A DNA stretch of 61,611 nt from contig JAENYK010000020.1 of the NCBI GenBank assembly GCA_016841825.1, positions 1 through 61,611 on the forward strand, written 5' to 3'. Below, one piece after another: positions 17,241-27,717 of this stretch. The first letter of the stretch is position 1. Every line of letters begins with the position of its first letter. A program made the translations under genes and the position numbers. Under the pieces are notes generated by a model. The model was not told the origin of the DNA, searched no databases, and saw only the letters and a program-made list of their open reading frames with translations. The DNA is from Halothermothrix sp. Its GTDB lineage: Bacteria; Bacillota; Halanaerobiia; DY22613.

Positions 17241-18974
17241 GTGAAACAGTTATCGTTAAGGGCTAAATTATACATTCTGATCATGACAGTACTGATTCCA
17301 TTATTAATACTTCAACTGGTTAATCTCTTAACTAGATACGAAACGGCCATGGAAAATGAACTTCAAGCTAGTAAAGATTATGCAGATACTCTAAGCATTT
17401 CTTTTACCCATCACTTTCAATATTTATGGAATGCAGAATTAGCTATAGGTAACCACCTAATTAATTCTAAATACAGTTTTACTCCTGAAGATATAGACAA
17501 ATATCTACGTCAATTTCTAAATCTCCACCCGGTTATCCGGGAATTTTCATGGATAAGCCCTGATGGCCAGGTCATTGCCAATACTTATTCTAATACTGCT
17601 AAAAATACCCAGGATTCAGACTACTATCAACATATTATCTCTGGAGAAGAAATTTATATTTCAGATTTATATACCACCAATAGCGGAGAATTATCTATTG
17701 CTAGCGCCAGAGGTATTAAGCGTAATGGCAATCTGGTAGGAATTATTGTCGCCTATATAGATATCGACAAAATTGGTATGCTTCTCCCAAGTCAAAAGCG
17801 AAATGATACTGTTTCTTTTGGCCTCATTGATTCCCAAGGGAAGATTATATATCAAAATACTAATCTCGGTCTCACTATTGAACAGCGAGATATACCAGAA
17901 GATTCTCCAGCCTGGCTGTCTTTGCAGGGGCAACCTGTTACCTCTCAAGACTACAATGGACAGGGACGTATTGGAGCCAGTGTCCCAATCAATGGATTTG
18001 GGTGGGCTGCATTTACTACTACATCTGTCAATGAAGTTTTAGAAGGAGCCAGAGCAGACACTAATCGAGATATTATTGTTCTTATGTTAATCGGAATTAT
18101 TATTACTTTAGTCTATGGATTGTTAATTGGTGACCATTTTTTAAAACCACTAATGAGATTACAGAAAGCTGCCTTAGCCATCTCCAAGGGTGATCTCACT
18201 GCCAGAGCTAATTTGGAAGGTAATGATGAATTAGCCACTACGGGCAAGATCTTTGATCAAATGGCTGACCGAATTCAACATCTGGAAGTCAGTAGAACCC
18301 GTTTCCTTCAGACTGCTGCTCATGAATTGCGTAATCCAATGGCAGGAATTAAAGGCATCCTCTCTTTGATCTTACGCAGATTCCAAACCGGCAAACCACT
18401 GACAGACATGACTAATATGTTTGAGATTATGGAGCGGGAGATTGATCGTTTATCTGACCTCTTAAATCAAATTTTGGAGGCTTTTCGTACCCAAAGGGAA
18501 AATGGTATGTTAACTCTTGATCTAAAACGGGTTAACCTCCTGGACATTATAGATTCTGCCATGAAGCCTTTCCAAATCTCAAAAAGTTGCAAATTAATAA
18601 CTGACTCGAATATTGATAAAACAATATGGATATTGGGGGATTTTATTCGTTTAGAAGAAGTTTTCCGTAATCTTCTCAGTAATGCTATAAAATATTCTCC
18701 CGATGATAGTGAAGTATTTGTAACAGTGCAGGTAGAAGAAGATCATGCTTTAGTTACGGTTCAAGATCATGGAATTGGAATTCCAAAAGAACAACTCGAG
18801 GGTATTTTTGAATGTTTCTATCGAGCCAGCAATCTGGAAAAACGTGATCCTGGTGGTATGGGTTTAGGTTTATATATCTGCAAAGAGATTATCGACTCCC
18901 ATGTCGGTAGTATCTGGGCTGAAAGTGAAGAAGGTGTTGGAAGTACCTTTTATGTTAAGTTACCATTATATTAA
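17241..18974 (+). CDS. membrane sensor histidine kinase (Cache-HAMP-HisKA-HATPase)
   Basis: 577 aa. TM1 at about residues 9-30, an extracytoplasmic Cache-type sensor (about 35-272, with HPVIREFSWISPDGQVIANT and YYQHIISGEEIYISDLYTT), TM2 at about 275-296, HAMP (KPLMRLQKAALAISKGDLTARA) and a HisKA domain with the phospho-acceptor His 361 in AAHELRNPMAGI. The ATP domain shows the N box FRNLLSNAIKYSP, G1 VQDHGIGIP and G2 GMGLGLYICKEI. The ligand is unknown; dCache domains bind small molecules such as amino acids or carboxylates. GGGGGT precedes the GTG start. The receiver gene follows 23 bp later. Confidence 0.92.
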   Translation: MKQLSLRAKLYILIMTVLIPLLILQLVNLLTRYETAMENELQASKDYADTLSISFTHHFQYLWNAELAIGNHLINSKYSFTPEDIDKYLRQFLNLHPVIREFSWISPDGQVIANTYSNTAKNTQDSDYYQHIISGEEIYISDLYTTNSGELSIASARGIKRNGNLVGIIVAYIDIDKIGMLLPSQKRNDTVSFGLIDSQGKIIYQNTNLGLTIEQRDIPEDSPAWLSLQGQPVTSQDYNGQGRIGASVPINGFGWAAFTTTSVNEVLEGARADTNRDIIVLMLIGIIITLVYGLLIGDHFLKPLMRLQKAALAISKGDLTARANLEGNDELATTGKIFDQMADRIQHLEVSRTRFLQTAAHELRNPMAGIKGILSLILRRFQTGKPLTDMTNMFEIMEREIDRLSDLLNQILEAFRTQRENGMLTLDLKRVNLLDIIDSAMKPFQISKSCKLITDSNIDKTIWILGDFIRLEEVFRNLLSNAIKYSPDDSEVFVTVQVEEDHALVTVQDHGIGIPKEQLEGIFECFYRASNLEKRDPGGMGLGLYICKEIIDSHVGSIWAESEEGVGSTFYVKLPLY

Positions 18975-18997
18975 TCAACTAATAAAGGGGGAATTCG

Positions 18998-19357
18998 ATG
19001 GCACGCATATTAATTATTGAAGATGAGCCTACAATTAATATGATACTTCGGGAAGTTTTAACCGATGAAGGATACGAGGTTGACACTGCTCCTGAAGGTA
19101 GATCTGGACTAAATATTCTTCGGGGGAATTCCAACTTTAATCTGGTGATTGCTGATTTAAGAATGCCAGATTTGAGTGGAAAAGCTGTTGTAGAAGCGAT
19201 GCGTTCTGATGCTAATCTAAAAGATATTCCGGTAATTATAATCACTGGCGCAGTTCCAGATTCTGACGAATTTCCAGCACCGGAAAGTTATCAAGCAACC
19301 TTTGGTAAACCCTTTGATTTAATGGATATTCTAGCAAAAGTCGAAGAATTAGTTTGA
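18998..19357 (+). CDS. stand-alone response regulator receiver (CheY-like)
   Basis: 119 aa: only a receiver domain, no output domain. Acidic pocket Glu 8/Asp 9, phospho-acceptor Asp 53 (IADLRMPDLSG), Thr 83 (IIITGA) and Lys 104 (FGKPFD) are all in place. AAGGGGG precedes the ATG. It is cotranscribed with the histidine kinase and is its likely partner. With no DNA-binding domain it must act through protein contacts, for example in a phosphorelay (in spore formers a Spo0F-like role is conceivable) or a motility/adaptation circuit. Confidence 0.9.
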   Translation: MARILIIEDEPTINMILREVLTDEGYEVDTAPEGRSGLNILRGNSNFNLVIADLRMPDLSGKAVVEAMRSDANLKDIPVIIITGAVPDSDEFPAPESYQATFGKPFDLMDILAKVEELV

Positions 19358-19376
19358 TTCCACATAACAACACTAC

Positions 19377-19398
19377 AGCCACTATTATTCAAGTGGCT
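19377..19398 (+). terminator. probable terminator of the kinase-receiver operon
   Basis: AGCCACT (19377-19383) pairs with AGTGGCT (19392-19398); the downstream sequence TCTCTATTTTG is only moderately T-rich. Confidence 0.55.
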
Positions 19399-19437
19399 TC
19401 TCTATTTTGTATTCTATTACATTTTGTTCAAACACAC

Positions 19438-19474
19438 AAAAGGGGCTTCCGAAAATAACCTCCAGAAGCCCCTT
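19438..19474 (-). terminator. terminator of the hut-fhs operon
   Basis: On the minus strand AAGGGGCTTC pairs with GAAGCCCCTT (10 bp), followed by TTGTGTG. It lies 12 bp after the fhs stop. Confidence 0.75.
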
Positions 19475-19485
19475 ACTATATCTAT

Positions 19486-21162
19486 TTAGAATAACCCTGT
19501 AATTTTTCCATCATTATCAATATCAATATTAATCGCAGCAGGTTTTTTAGGCAGACCCGGCATAGTCATAACATCACCAGTCAACGCAACAAGGAACCCA
19601 GCACCAATAGATGGATTAATCTCACGAACAGTTAATTGGAAATTCCGTGGACGCCCTAACAATGTTGGGTCATCAGAGATAGAATTCTGGGTCTTAGCCA
19701 TACAGATCGGCATTTTATCAAAACCTTGTTCTGTCAACTGTTGAATCTGCTTTTCGCACGATTTAGAATAAGTAACACTATCAGCACCATAAATCTCTTT
19801 TGCGATAGTCTCTATCTTCTCTTTAATCGACAGGTTAGCATCATACAGGGGTTCAAATTGAGTTGGTTGTGTCTCCATAACCTTTAAGACTTTCTCAGCT
19901 AGCTCGAGACCTCCCTCGCCACCTTTCGCCCATACTTCAGAGAGAGCAACCTCAACACCTAGAGCTTCACAACGTTCTCTGATCAATTTATGCTCTTCTG
20001 CACTATCAGTTGGAAATGCATTAATCGCAACAACTACAGGTAACTTGTACTTTTTAACATTCTCGATATGTTTTTCTAAGTTTTCAATACCATTACTCAA
20101 TGCTTCTAAATTCTCCACAGTCAGGTTATTCTTTGGAACACCACCATGCATCTTCAAAGCACGAGCTGTAGCAACAATTACTGCACAATCGGGTTTTAAA
20201 TCGGCAAAACGACATTTGATATCAAAGAATTTCTCAGCACCTAAATCAGCACCAAATCCTGCCTCAGTAATCACATAATCAGAAGTCTTCATCGCTAATT
20301 TAGTAGCCATGATACTATTACAACCATGGGCAATATTAGCAAATGGCCCACCATGGATGAATGCAGGGGTATTTTCTAATGTCTGCACCAGATTGGGTTT
20401 GATTGCCTCTTTCATCAATGCAGCCATAGCACCATGAACCTGCAATTCTTTAGCCCGTACCGGACGCTTATCGTATGTATACCCAATTACGATATTACCA
20501 AAACGTTCTTTTAAGTCATCTAAATCTCTTGCCAGACAAAGAACAGCCATAATCTCAGACGCTACAGTGATCATATAACCATCCTGACGTGGTACACCAT
20601 GTGCAGGGCCACCAAGGCCAACAACAATATTCCTTAAAGCACGATCATTCATGTCAACAACCCGTTTCCAGGTAATTCTGGTTGGATCAATTCCTAATTC
20701 ATTACCTTGCTTTAAGTGATTATCCAGGGCAGCAGATAATAAGTTATGTGCCGTACCAATTGCATGAATATCACCAGTAAAGTGTAAGTTAATATCCTCC
20801 ATTGGTACTACCTGGGCATAACCGCCGCCAGCAGCTCCACCCTTAATGCCGAAGCATGGCCCCAACGAAGGCTCTCTTAAGGCAACAGAACACTTTTTGC
20901 CCAATCTGTTCATCGCCATACCTAAACCCACAGTAGTAGTAGATTTACCTTCACCTGCTGGTGTAGGAGTGATTGCAGTCATCAAAATCAACTTGGCATC
21001 AGCTGCATTTTCCAAACGTTTGTAAACATCTAGGGAAATCTTACATTTGTACTTACCATATAAATCCAGGTCATCTTCAGACAGATTCAACTTAGCTGCG
21101 ATATCTTTTATCGGCAGCATTTTTGCTTCTTGAGCAATTTCAATGTCACTCTTGTAACTCAT
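19486..21162 (-). CDS. fhs: formate-tetrahydrofolate ligase
   Basis: Interconverts formate + THF + ATP and 10-formyl-THF + ADP + Pi. 558 aa, the normal size. P-loop [17 protein letters not shown] near residue 65, [57 protein letters not shown] and [30 protein letters not shown] are family signatures. Here it is the last gene of hutH-hutU-ftcD-hutI-fchA-fhs, so it probably runs in the ATP-forming direction, releasing formate from histidine-derived formyl-THF. FolD, which would hydrolyse methenyl-THF, is not in the window. Confidence 0.97.
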   Translation of the reverse strand: MSYKSDIEIAQEAKMLPIKDIAAKLNLSEDDLDLYGKYKCKISLDVYKRLENAADAKLILMTAITPTPAGEGKSTTTVGLGMAMNRLGKKCSVALREPSLGPCFGIKGGAAGGGYAQVVPMEDINLHFTGDIHAIGTAHNLLSAALDNHLKQGNELGIDPTRITWKRVVDMNDRALRNIVVGLGGPAHGVPRQDGYMITVASEIMAVLCLARDLDDLKERFGNIVIGYTYDKRPVRAKELQVHGAMAALMKEAIKPNLVQTLENTPAFIHGGPFANIAHGCNSIMATKLAMKTSDYVITEAGFGADLGAEKFFDIKCRFADLKPDCAVIVATARALKMHGGVPKNNLTVENLEALSNGIENLEKHIENVKKYKLPVVVAINAFPTDSAEEHKLIRERCEALGVEVALSEVWAKGGEGGLELAEKVLKVMETQPTQFEPLYDANLSIKEKIETIAKEIYGADSVTYSKSCEKQIQQLTEQGFDKMPICMAKTQNSISDDPTLLGRPRNFQLTVREINPSIGAGFLVALTGDVMTMPGLPKKPAAINIDIDNDGKITGLF

Positions 21163-21275
21163 GTAGATTTTCAGCCCCTTTACATAGATTTTTGATCCTC
21201 AAAAGAATGCTTTTTAACTGTCATTTAATAATTCGCGATTTTTTTAAGAAGTCCTGCGGCAAATTGCCAAAAAAT

Positions 21276-21893
21276 TTAGACACCTATGCCTTTCTCCACA
21301 GTATCTTCAATCTCTTTGTTTAATTCATGGGCTTTTATGTTCATCTGGTTCAATCTGTCCCCAATCTCTCGTTTAAAATCTTCATCTTTGATGCTCAATA
21401 GATTGATTTGTACATTATATGCAGCACCTTTTACTGCTGCATAGCCCATTAAACCCGCAACTCCAGCATCTGTTATGGCATTAGGGTTACCCAAATTAGC
21501 AATCTCACTGGCCATCTCCATTGCAGTAATACTTTTCTCCATTACTGTCAGAGGAATAAGTGCTGCTTCTTTCATTGCCATCTGGATTCCTTGACTTCTG
21601 ATAGTCTTCTCCTCATCAGTCATCTTTGGCAGCTTATAAGCTGCCATAACCTTGTTGAAAGCTTCAGTATCTTTCTGAATCAGCTCTTTCAATTGAAGGC
21701 CCAGAGCATCACCCAGCTTAACAATCTCCTGAATTCTCCCTTTATTCTCAGACTTAGTCGAAAGTCTCCCAACCATTGCAACCAGTGCTGCAGACAGAGA
21801 CCCCGCCAGAGCAGCAACACTTCCACCACCTGGTGCTGGACTATTTGAAGCCAGTTCACCAATAAATTCACTTACTTTCAATTCATATAACAT
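21276..21893 (-). CDS. fchA: formimidoyltetrahydrofolate cyclodeaminase
   Basis: Releases ammonia from 5-formimino-THF, giving 5,10-methenyl-THF. 205 aa, all-helical FTCD_C/FchA family. SNSPAPGGGSVAALAGSLSAALVAMVGRLS (residues 16-45) is the conserved folate-site loop, and NPNAITDAGVAGLMGYAAVKGAAYNVQINL the second conserved part. It lies 17 bp after hutI and 113 bp before fhs. In animals this domain is fused to FtcD; here the two activities are separate genes in one operon. Confidence 0.95.
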   Translation of the reverse strand: MLYELKVSEFIGELASNSPAPGGGSVAALAGSLSAALVAMVGRLSTKSENKGRIQEIVKLGDALGLQLKELIQKDTEAFNKVMAAYKLPKMTDEEKTIRSQGIQMAMKEAALIPLTVMEKSITAMEMASEIANLGNPNAITDAGVAGLMGYAAVKGAAYNVQINLLSIKDEDFKREIGDRLNQMNIKAHELNKEIEDTVEKGIGV

Positions 21894-21910
21894 CTTTTAC
21901 ACCACCTTCA

Positions 21911-23170
21911 TTAATTGTTTATTACAATTTTTCCTTTTTTGATTACCATTTTAACTAGATTAACTCCATAGAAATAGGGAATTTTCCGATAACTATCTAC
22001 ATCAAATATTACTATATCTGCCTGTTTCCCGGATTCAATACTCCCTAGCTTATCAGCTATTCCCAGAGAGTGTGCTGCATTAATTGTTACTGCATGGAAA
22101 GCTTGCTCTGGTGTCAACTTCATATACAGACAACCAATAGTCATCGCCAGAGGTATTGAAGGCGTCGGTGAAGATCCAGGATTAAAATCTGTCGCTAATG
22201 CAAAAGGTAATCCCTCTTCTAACATCTTTTGTGCCGGTGCATAGGGTTTCATTAAAGTAAAAGCAGTAGCAGGTAATAATACAGCAATTACACCTTTCGA
22301 CCGCATATCCTTAATTCCCTGGTCAGAGATCATCAACAAATGATCCGCAGAAACTGCCTCTAACTCTGCAGCCAGTTCTGCTCCTCCTAATTGATGTATC
22401 TCATCTGCATGCATCCGCAAATCGAAACCTAACTCCTTTGCTGCCAACATAATCTCTCTTGTCTCCTCAATAGAAAATACTCCCTTTTCGCAGAAGACAT
22501 CACAGAAACGGGCCAGTCCCCTCTTCTTAACCAGTGGTAACATCTCGGTGATAATCTGCCTAATATATGCAGAGTGATTATCTTTATACTCTTCAGGCCA
22601 GGCATGGGCACCAAGAAATGTGTTAATGATATCTATGGGATGTTCCTGGCTAAGTTCATAAGATGCTTGCAGTTGTTTTAGTTCAGTCTCTACGTCTAAA
22701 CCATAACCACTTTTGGATTCGATTGTGGTAGTACCCATCTTTAGCATCCAATCTAAGCGTTTACGGCCAGATTGTTTCAACTCTTGCAAAGTAGCCTTTC
22801 TGGTAGCTGTAACAGTATTTAAAATACCTCCACCAGCCTCCATAATCTCCATATATGACGCTCCCTGAATCCGCATAACAAATTCATCTTCTCGAGAACC
22901 GCCGAAGATCAAGTGCGTATGGGGATCAATCAAGCCAGGTGTGATAGTCTGACCCTCTGCATCAATGATCTGAGTATTCTCAGTGATCTCCACCTGAGCC
23001 AGTACCTCTGGTTCGCGACCAACTGCTGTAATCGTATCACCAGCAATGGCAATACAACCTGTTTCTAGAACCTGTAACTCATTCATCTTCGCACCTGCCA
23101 CAGGTTCTTCATGCCCTCCAGCAGTGACGATTTGACCATTTTTAATCAAAATATCTATGGTTTGCATCAA
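21911..23170 (-). CDS. hutI: imidazolonepropionase
   Basis: Hydrolyses 4-imidazolone-5-propionate to N-formimino-L-glutamate, the third step of histidine breakdown. 419 aa amidohydrolase. Metal ligands are visible in GLIDPHTHLIFGGSRE (HxH), DLRMHADEIHQLGGAELAAE and ATDFNPGSSPTPSIPLAM. ESKSGYGLDVETELKQL is the HutI-specific loop. It lies 23 bp after ftcD and 17 bp before fchA. Confidence 0.96.
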   Translation of the reverse strand: MMQTIDILIKNGQIVTAGGHEEPVAGAKMNELQVLETGCIAIAGDTITAVGREPEVLAQVEITENTQIIDAEGQTITPGLIDPHTHLIFGGSREDEFVMRIQGASYMEIMEAGGGILNTVTATRKATLQELKQSGRKRLDWMLKMGTTTIESKSGYGLDVETELKQLQASYELSQEHPIDIINTFLGAHAWPEEYKDNHSAYIRQIITEMLPLVKKRGLARFCDVFCEKGVFSIEETREIMLAAKELGFDLRMHADEIHQLGGAELAAELEAVSADHLLMISDQGIKDMRSKGVIAVLLPATAFTLMKPYAPAQKMLEEGLPFALATDFNPGSSPTPSIPLAMTIGCLYMKLTPEQAFHAVTINAAHSLGIADKLGSIESGKQADIVIFDVDSYRKIPYFYGVNLVKMVIKKGKIVINN

Positions 23171-23193
23171 GCTACACCACCTATGTTATGGTT

Positions 23194-24087
23194 CTATTTC
23201 AAACGGTTCTCCAGTACCTGTTCAGAATTAAATTCCTCAACCTGCAAATACCATTCTGCCACATCAATCAATGCCTGTTGTGGAACTAAGCCAATAACCT
23301 CACTACCAACTACACTGACACCATAACGGGCAGCTTCCCGTTTGATGGTCTCAAAGACCCGATAAATTGGTGTTTTGATGTAATTCTCCAGGTTCATCGA
23401 CACTTGAACCTGATTCCGCTCTTCCAATAACAGTCCCATACCTTTAACATTCTTATAACCGCCACTGCTCTCGCGGACAGCCCTGGCAATCTTATCAGCA
23501 ATCCATTTCTGATCTGTAGCCAGGTTCACATTAAACGCAATTAAAGGCATTCTGGCTCCAACCACAGTAGCACCAGCACTTGGATGGATTACAGGTTGAC
23601 CAAAGTCGGGATGACGCTCTTCATTGCCAATCTCCATCTTCAGAGCTTCATATTGACCTTTTCGAATATTTGACAAGTTATGTCTTTCTGGATGCTGAGC
23701 TGCTTCTCCATACAGATAAGTAGGCACCTGTAACTCAGTATTAATCCGTTCAGCTACCTCTTTAGCTGCATTCACGCAGTCTTCCATCTCCACCTCTTTA
23801 ATTGGGATAAATGGAATAACATCTACCGCACCGATCCGGGGATGGCCGCCTGTATGCTGCTCCATATTAATCAATTCCACTGCTTTTTTTGTTAACCTAA
23901 AAGCAGCCTCTTTAACCGGCTTCATCTCACCGATAAATGTAATAACTGTTCGATTATGATCTGTATCTGAAGAATAATCTAATAATGCTACTCCGGGAAT
24001 TTGACGAACTTCATTAACCACAGCCTCTACTACTTCTGGACGTCGTCCCTCACTAATATTTGGTACACATTGAACAACTTGTGCCAT
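23194..24087 (-). CDS. ftcD: glutamate formimidoyltransferase
   Basis: Moves the formimino group of formimino-glutamate to THF, yielding glutamate. 297 aa, corresponding to the transferase half of eukaryotic FTCD. VQCVPNISEGRRPEVVEAVVNEVR at the N-terminus, LDYSSDTDHNRTVITFIGE, QHTGGHPRIGAVDVIPFIP and LLEERNQVQVSMNLENY are family motifs. Its placement between hutU and hutI, with fchA downstream, means this organism uses the THF-dependent branch rather than HutG hydrolysis. Confidence 0.95.
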   Translation of the reverse strand: MAQVVQCVPNISEGRRPEVVEAVVNEVRQIPGVALLDYSSDTDHNRTVITFIGEMKPVKEAAFRLTKKAVELINMEQHTGGHPRIGAVDVIPFIPIKEVEMEDCVNAAKEVAERINTELQVPTYLYGEAAQHPERHNLSNIRKGQYEALKMEIGNEERHPDFGQPVIHPSAGATVVGARMPLIAFNVNLATDQKWIADKIARAVRESSGGYKNVKGMGLLLEERNQVQVSMNLENYIKTPIYRVFETIKREAARYGVSVVGSEVIGLVPQQALIDVAEWYLQVEEFNSEQVLENRLK

Positions 24088-24123
24088 TTATATACAGCGC
24101 TCCTTTCTGATCACCCTCTATAT

Positions 24124-25776
24124 TTATTCCGCTAACATTGGAATATTCACACCTTTTTCTTTCGCAGTCTCGATCGCAATCTCATAACCTGCATCTGCAT
24201 GACGGGCAACACCAATCCCCGGATCGGATGTGAGAACTCTTTGTAAACGTTCTGCAGTTTCATCAGTTCCATCGGCCACTATAACCATACCAGCATGCTG
24301 AGAATAACCGATACCAACACCACCACCATGATGTACAGAAATCCAACTAGCTCCCGCACAGGTATTAACCAGAGCATTCAAAATCGGCCAATCAGAGATA
24401 GCGTCGCTTCCATCTTTCATCCCTTCAGTCTCTCTGTTTGGAGAAGCTACTGAACCAGTATCCAGATGATCACGACCGATAACAATTGGGGCTTTGAGTT
24501 CACCATCCTTAACCATTTGATTAATGATCTTACCAAATTTAGCTCTTTCTCCATAACCTAACCAACAAATTCGGCTTGGCAGACCCTGAAATTTAACCTT
24601 TTCGTGAGCCATACGAATCCACCGAACCAGACGCTCATTATCAGCAAACTCTTGACAAAGACGCTCATCAATTTTATAGATATCTTCTGAATCTCCAGAA
24701 AGAGCCGCCCAACGGAAAGGACCTTTGCCTTCACAGAAAAGCGGACGAATATAGGCGGGTACAAATCCCGGAAAATCAAAGGCATTATCAACTCCCGTCT
24801 TCTTCGCCTGTTGTCTAATATTATTGCCATAATCAAAGACAATGGACCCAGCTTTCTGCAGATCTAACATCGCCTGAACATGTACTGCCATAGATTCCAT
24901 AGATTTTTTAATATACGTATCAGGATCAGATTCTCTTAAAGCCTGAGCAGCTGCCAAGCTCATCCCAGCAGGCACATAACCATTCAACGGATCATGAGCA
25001 GAGGTCTGATCTGTAACCACATCAGGAATAATCCCCCGTTTGACAAATTCCGGAAAGACCTCAGCAGCATTTCCCAATAGACCAATAGACAAAGGTTTTT
25101 CTTCTTCCAGAGCTTTTTTAGCCAGCGCAATAGCTTCATCAAAAGATTCAGCCATCACATCGCAATACTTATGATCGATACGACGTTGAATTCTACTCTT
25201 ATCAACCTCAACAACAATGGCTACACCTTCATTCATAGTAACAGCTAATGGTTGAGCACCACCCATTCCACCCAGACCTGCTGTTAAAGTTAATTTACCT
25301 CTCAAACTACTACCATAATGCTTCTCTGCTAATTCTGCCAGAGTCTCATAAGTACCCTGTAAGATTCCCTGGGTACCGATATAAATCCAACTTCCAGCAG
25401 TCATCTGACCATACATAATCAGACCTTTCTTTTCCAGATCCCAAAAATGTTCCCAGGTCGCCCAGGCTGGAACCAGATTGGAATTAGCGATCAACACCCG
25501 GGGAGAAGTTGGGGTAGTTTTAAACACAGCCACAGGTTTGCCAGACTGAACTAATAAAGTCTCATCATTTTCTAACTTTTTTAGAGTTTTGACAATAGCA
25601 TCAAAAGCTTCCCAACTACGAGCTGCTTTTCCACTACCACCGTACACTACAAGGTCTTCTGGCTTTTCTGCCACTTCAGGGTCAAGATTATTCATTAACA
25701 TCCGTAACGCCGCTTCCTGATGCCAACCCTTACAGTTTAATTCACTTCCTCTTGGAGCTCGAATTTCTCTAGCCAT
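24124..25776 (-). CDS. hutU: urocanate hydratase
   Basis: Adds water to urocanate to form 4-imidazolone-5-propionate, using NAD+ as electrophile. About 550 aa. [101 protein letters not shown] and [26 protein letters not shown] are typical. The ATG at 25776 is preceded by AAAGGAGG at 7 nt; the ORF runs 10 codons further with no site. It lies 123 bp after hutH. Confidence 0.96.
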   Translation of the reverse strand: MAREIRAPRGSELNCKGWHQEAALRMLMNNLDPEVAEKPEDLVVYGGSGKAARSWEAFDAIVKTLKKLENDETLLVQSGKPVAVFKTTPTSPRVLIANSNLVPAWATWEHFWDLEKKGLIMYGQMTAGSWIYIGTQGILQGTYETLAELAEKHYGSSLRGKLTLTAGLGGMGGAQPLAVTMNEGVAIVVEVDKSRIQRRIDHKYCDVMAESFDEAIALAKKALEEEKPLSIGLLGNAAEVFPEFVKRGIIPDVVTDQTSAHDPLNGYVPAGMSLAAAQALRESDPDTYIKKSMESMAVHVQAMLDLQKAGSIVFDYGNNIRQQAKKTGVDNAFDFPGFVPAYIRPLFCEGKGPFRWAALSGDSEDIYKIDERLCQEFADNERLVRWIRMAHEKVKFQGLPSRICWLGYGERAKFGKIINQMVKDGELKAPIVIGRDHLDTGSVASPNRETEGMKDGSDAISDWPILNALVNTCAGASWISVHHGGGVGIGYSQHAGMVIVADGTDETAERLQRVLTSDPGIGVARHADAGYEIAIETAKEKGVNIPMLAE

Positions 25777-25899
25777 TGCTATACCTCCTTTTAAAATTTT
25801 GTCCATATATTCAATTTACAAAATAAATTTAAACCCAATATAATATAGAACATCTACACATTAGAAATTTGTGCTACAAATACAGTCTCAGTATAAATT

Positions 25900-27420
25900 C
25901 TATGACAATTGTCCTACCACCTGCTCTACAGCTTGAATTATTTCCCCTGACCTAATCAGATCATGAACCTGATGAATCTCAGGAGCAATCAACCTATCTT
26001 TCGTCAAAGGCGGAATAACTGACCTGATCAGATCGTATACAGCTTTAGTAGCCGAAGCCATCTTCTCCCGTTCTCTAAATTCCAATGCCTGTACTGCAGT
26101 CAATAATTCAATCGCCAGAACGTTTTCTGCATTGGTCAAAATGTTACTCATCTTTCGGGCGGCAATAGTACCCATACTTACATGATCTTCCTGGTTGGCT
26201 GAAGTGGGAATCGAATCCACAGATGCCGGGTGAGCCAGTACTTTATTCTCAGATACCAACGAAGCCGCAGTATATTGAGCAATCATATATCCAGAGTTAA
26301 TTCCACTATCAGTAATCAAAAATGGAGCTAATCCACTCAATGCCGGGTTAATCATTCGTTCAATACGTCTTTCAGAGATATTCGCCAGTTCAGACAGGGC
26401 AATCCCCAGAAAATCCATTGCTAATGCCATCGGTTGTCCATGAAAATTACCCGCAGAGAAGATTTTTCCTTCTTCAGGAAAGATCAATGGATTATCGGTA
26501 GCAGAATTAATCTCTCTGATAACCACATCTTTAACATAATTGATGGCATCTTTAGATGCTCCATGCACCTGAGGAGTACACCTTAAAGTATAAGCATCCT
26601 GAACTTTATCTCTTTCAGCACGATATACCAAACCACTACCTTCAAGTAATGAACGAATATTTTGAGCAGCTATCAGCTGTCCTGGATGAGGTCTCAACTG
26701 ATGAATCATCTCCTGATAGGCATCAGGTATCCCCATTAACGCCTCCATACTCATAGCTGCACAGATGTCACTAACTTTAGCCAGATTCAAAGAATCATAG
26801 ATTCCGAGAACACCAATTCCAGTCATACACTGAGTACCATTAATTAGAGCTAAACCCTCTTTAGCACCTAATATAATGGGCTTTAACCCTGCATTTGCCA
26901 GAGCTTTACCTCCAGACATCTGCTCCCCCTTATAGTATGCTTCACCATATCCTAACATAACCAGTACCATATGAGACAGTGGAACAAGGTCTCCACTGGC
27001 CCCTACAGAACCTTGTGAATAAACCAGAGGAACTACATCAGCATTAAGCATATTTACCAATAACTTCAAAGTCTCCAATCTAATCCCAGAATAACCTTTA
27101 ACCAGAGCATTAGCCCGTAAAAGCATCATTGCTCTTACTACTTCCACAGGCAAGATATCACCCACCCCACAGGAATGACTCAAGATCAGATTCTCCTGTA
27201 ACTCTTCCACCTTTTCCTGAGAGATCATAATATCAGCAAGCTTGCCAAAGCCAGTGGTAATACCATAAACTACCTCCTGGCGTGTCAAAAGTTCTTCAAC
27301 CATCTGTCTGGAAGCCTGAACCTTCTCAACAGCTCCAGGATCTAGCCCAACTTTTCGAAAATTACGTACCACATCAATAACTTGCTGTAAAGATAGATTT
27401 TCTCCATTGATGTATAACAT
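25900..27420 (-). CDS. hutH: histidine ammonia-lyase
   Basis: Deaminates histidine to trans-urocanate, the entry step of the hut pathway. 506 aa. The Ala-Ser-Gly triad that cyclises to the MIO cofactor is present in VGASGDLVPLSHM (about residue 142). YGITTGFGKLAD, NGTQCMTGIGV, QDAYTLRCTPQVHGA and DSIPTSANQEDHVSMG complete the signature. AAAGGGGT precedes the ATG. First gene of the hut operon; the leader has a strong hairpin (27464-27485) that may control it. No hutP is present. Confidence 0.96.
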   Translation of the reverse strand: MLYINGENLSLQQVIDVVRNFRKVGLDPGAVEKVQASRQMVEELLTRQEVVYGITTGFGKLADIMISQEKVEELQENLILSHSCGVGDILPVEVVRAMMLLRANALVKGYSGIRLETLKLLVNMLNADVVPLVYSQGSVGASGDLVPLSHMVLVMLGYGEAYYKGEQMSGGKALANAGLKPIILGAKEGLALINGTQCMTGIGVLGIYDSLNLAKVSDICAAMSMEALMGIPDAYQEMIHQLRPHPGQLIAAQNIRSLLEGSGLVYRAERDKVQDAYTLRCTPQVHGASKDAINYVKDVVIREINSATDNPLIFPEEGKIFSAGNFHGQPMALAMDFLGIALSELANISERRIERMINPALSGLAPFLITDSGINSGYMIAQYTAASLVSENKVLAHPASVDSIPTSANQEDHVSMGTIAARKMSNILTNAENVLAIELLTAVQALEFREREKMASATKAVYDLIRSVIPPLTKDRLIAPEIHQVHDLIRSGEIIQAVEQVVGQLS

Positions 27421-27463
27421 TTTTCTTTCACCCCTTTACAATGTTAAATTAGCAAAATTTAAA

Positions 27464-27485
27464 GGAGCATCTATATTGATGCTCC
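27464..27485 (-). promoter_or_regulatory. hairpin in the hutH leader (attenuator candidate)
   Basis: A perfect 8-bp stem GGAGCATC/GATGCTCC with a 6-nt loop, followed on the minus strand by TTTAAATTTT, 43 bp before hutH. The B. subtilis hut operon is controlled by a terminator read through with HutP; here no hutP is seen, so the control factor would be different or encoded elsewhere. Confidence 0.5.
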
Positions 27486-27675
27486 CACAGAATAAGAAAA
27501 ATTATTTACTTTGTGTTTAAAATATTTAATCATTTATCTTCACCTCTTGGTATTTGACAGAAAACTTCCTGGTGATAACATTTTTCTCTACCTGACTATA
27601 TATTCTTGTTCGATTTCTAAAAATCCTTCTTCAGTAGTAGGATATTTTTACCTAATGTCAATTATCAATAAAAAA

Positions 27676-27696
27676 ACCCGCCAGATTTTGGCGGGT
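27676..27696 (-). terminator. terminator of ftsH
   Basis: On the minus strand ACCCGCC pairs with GGCGGGT around a 7-nt loop, then TTTTTTATT: a textbook intrinsic terminator 22 bp past the ftsH stop. Confidence 0.9.
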
Positions 27697-27717
27697 CACC
27701 ATTCTTGTTTTTGAGTT

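Noticed and set aside
21200-21275. Short GGCAA/TTGCC hairpin and GCAGGA...CGCGAATTATTA-like string between fchA and fhs
   Set aside because: The stem is only 5 bp with no T tract after it on the minus strand, and the string alone does not establish a known regulatory element.
27511-27714. 67-codon plus-strand frame between hutH and ftsH
   Set aside because: It runs through the ftsH terminator and the hut promoter region and has no ribosome binding site.
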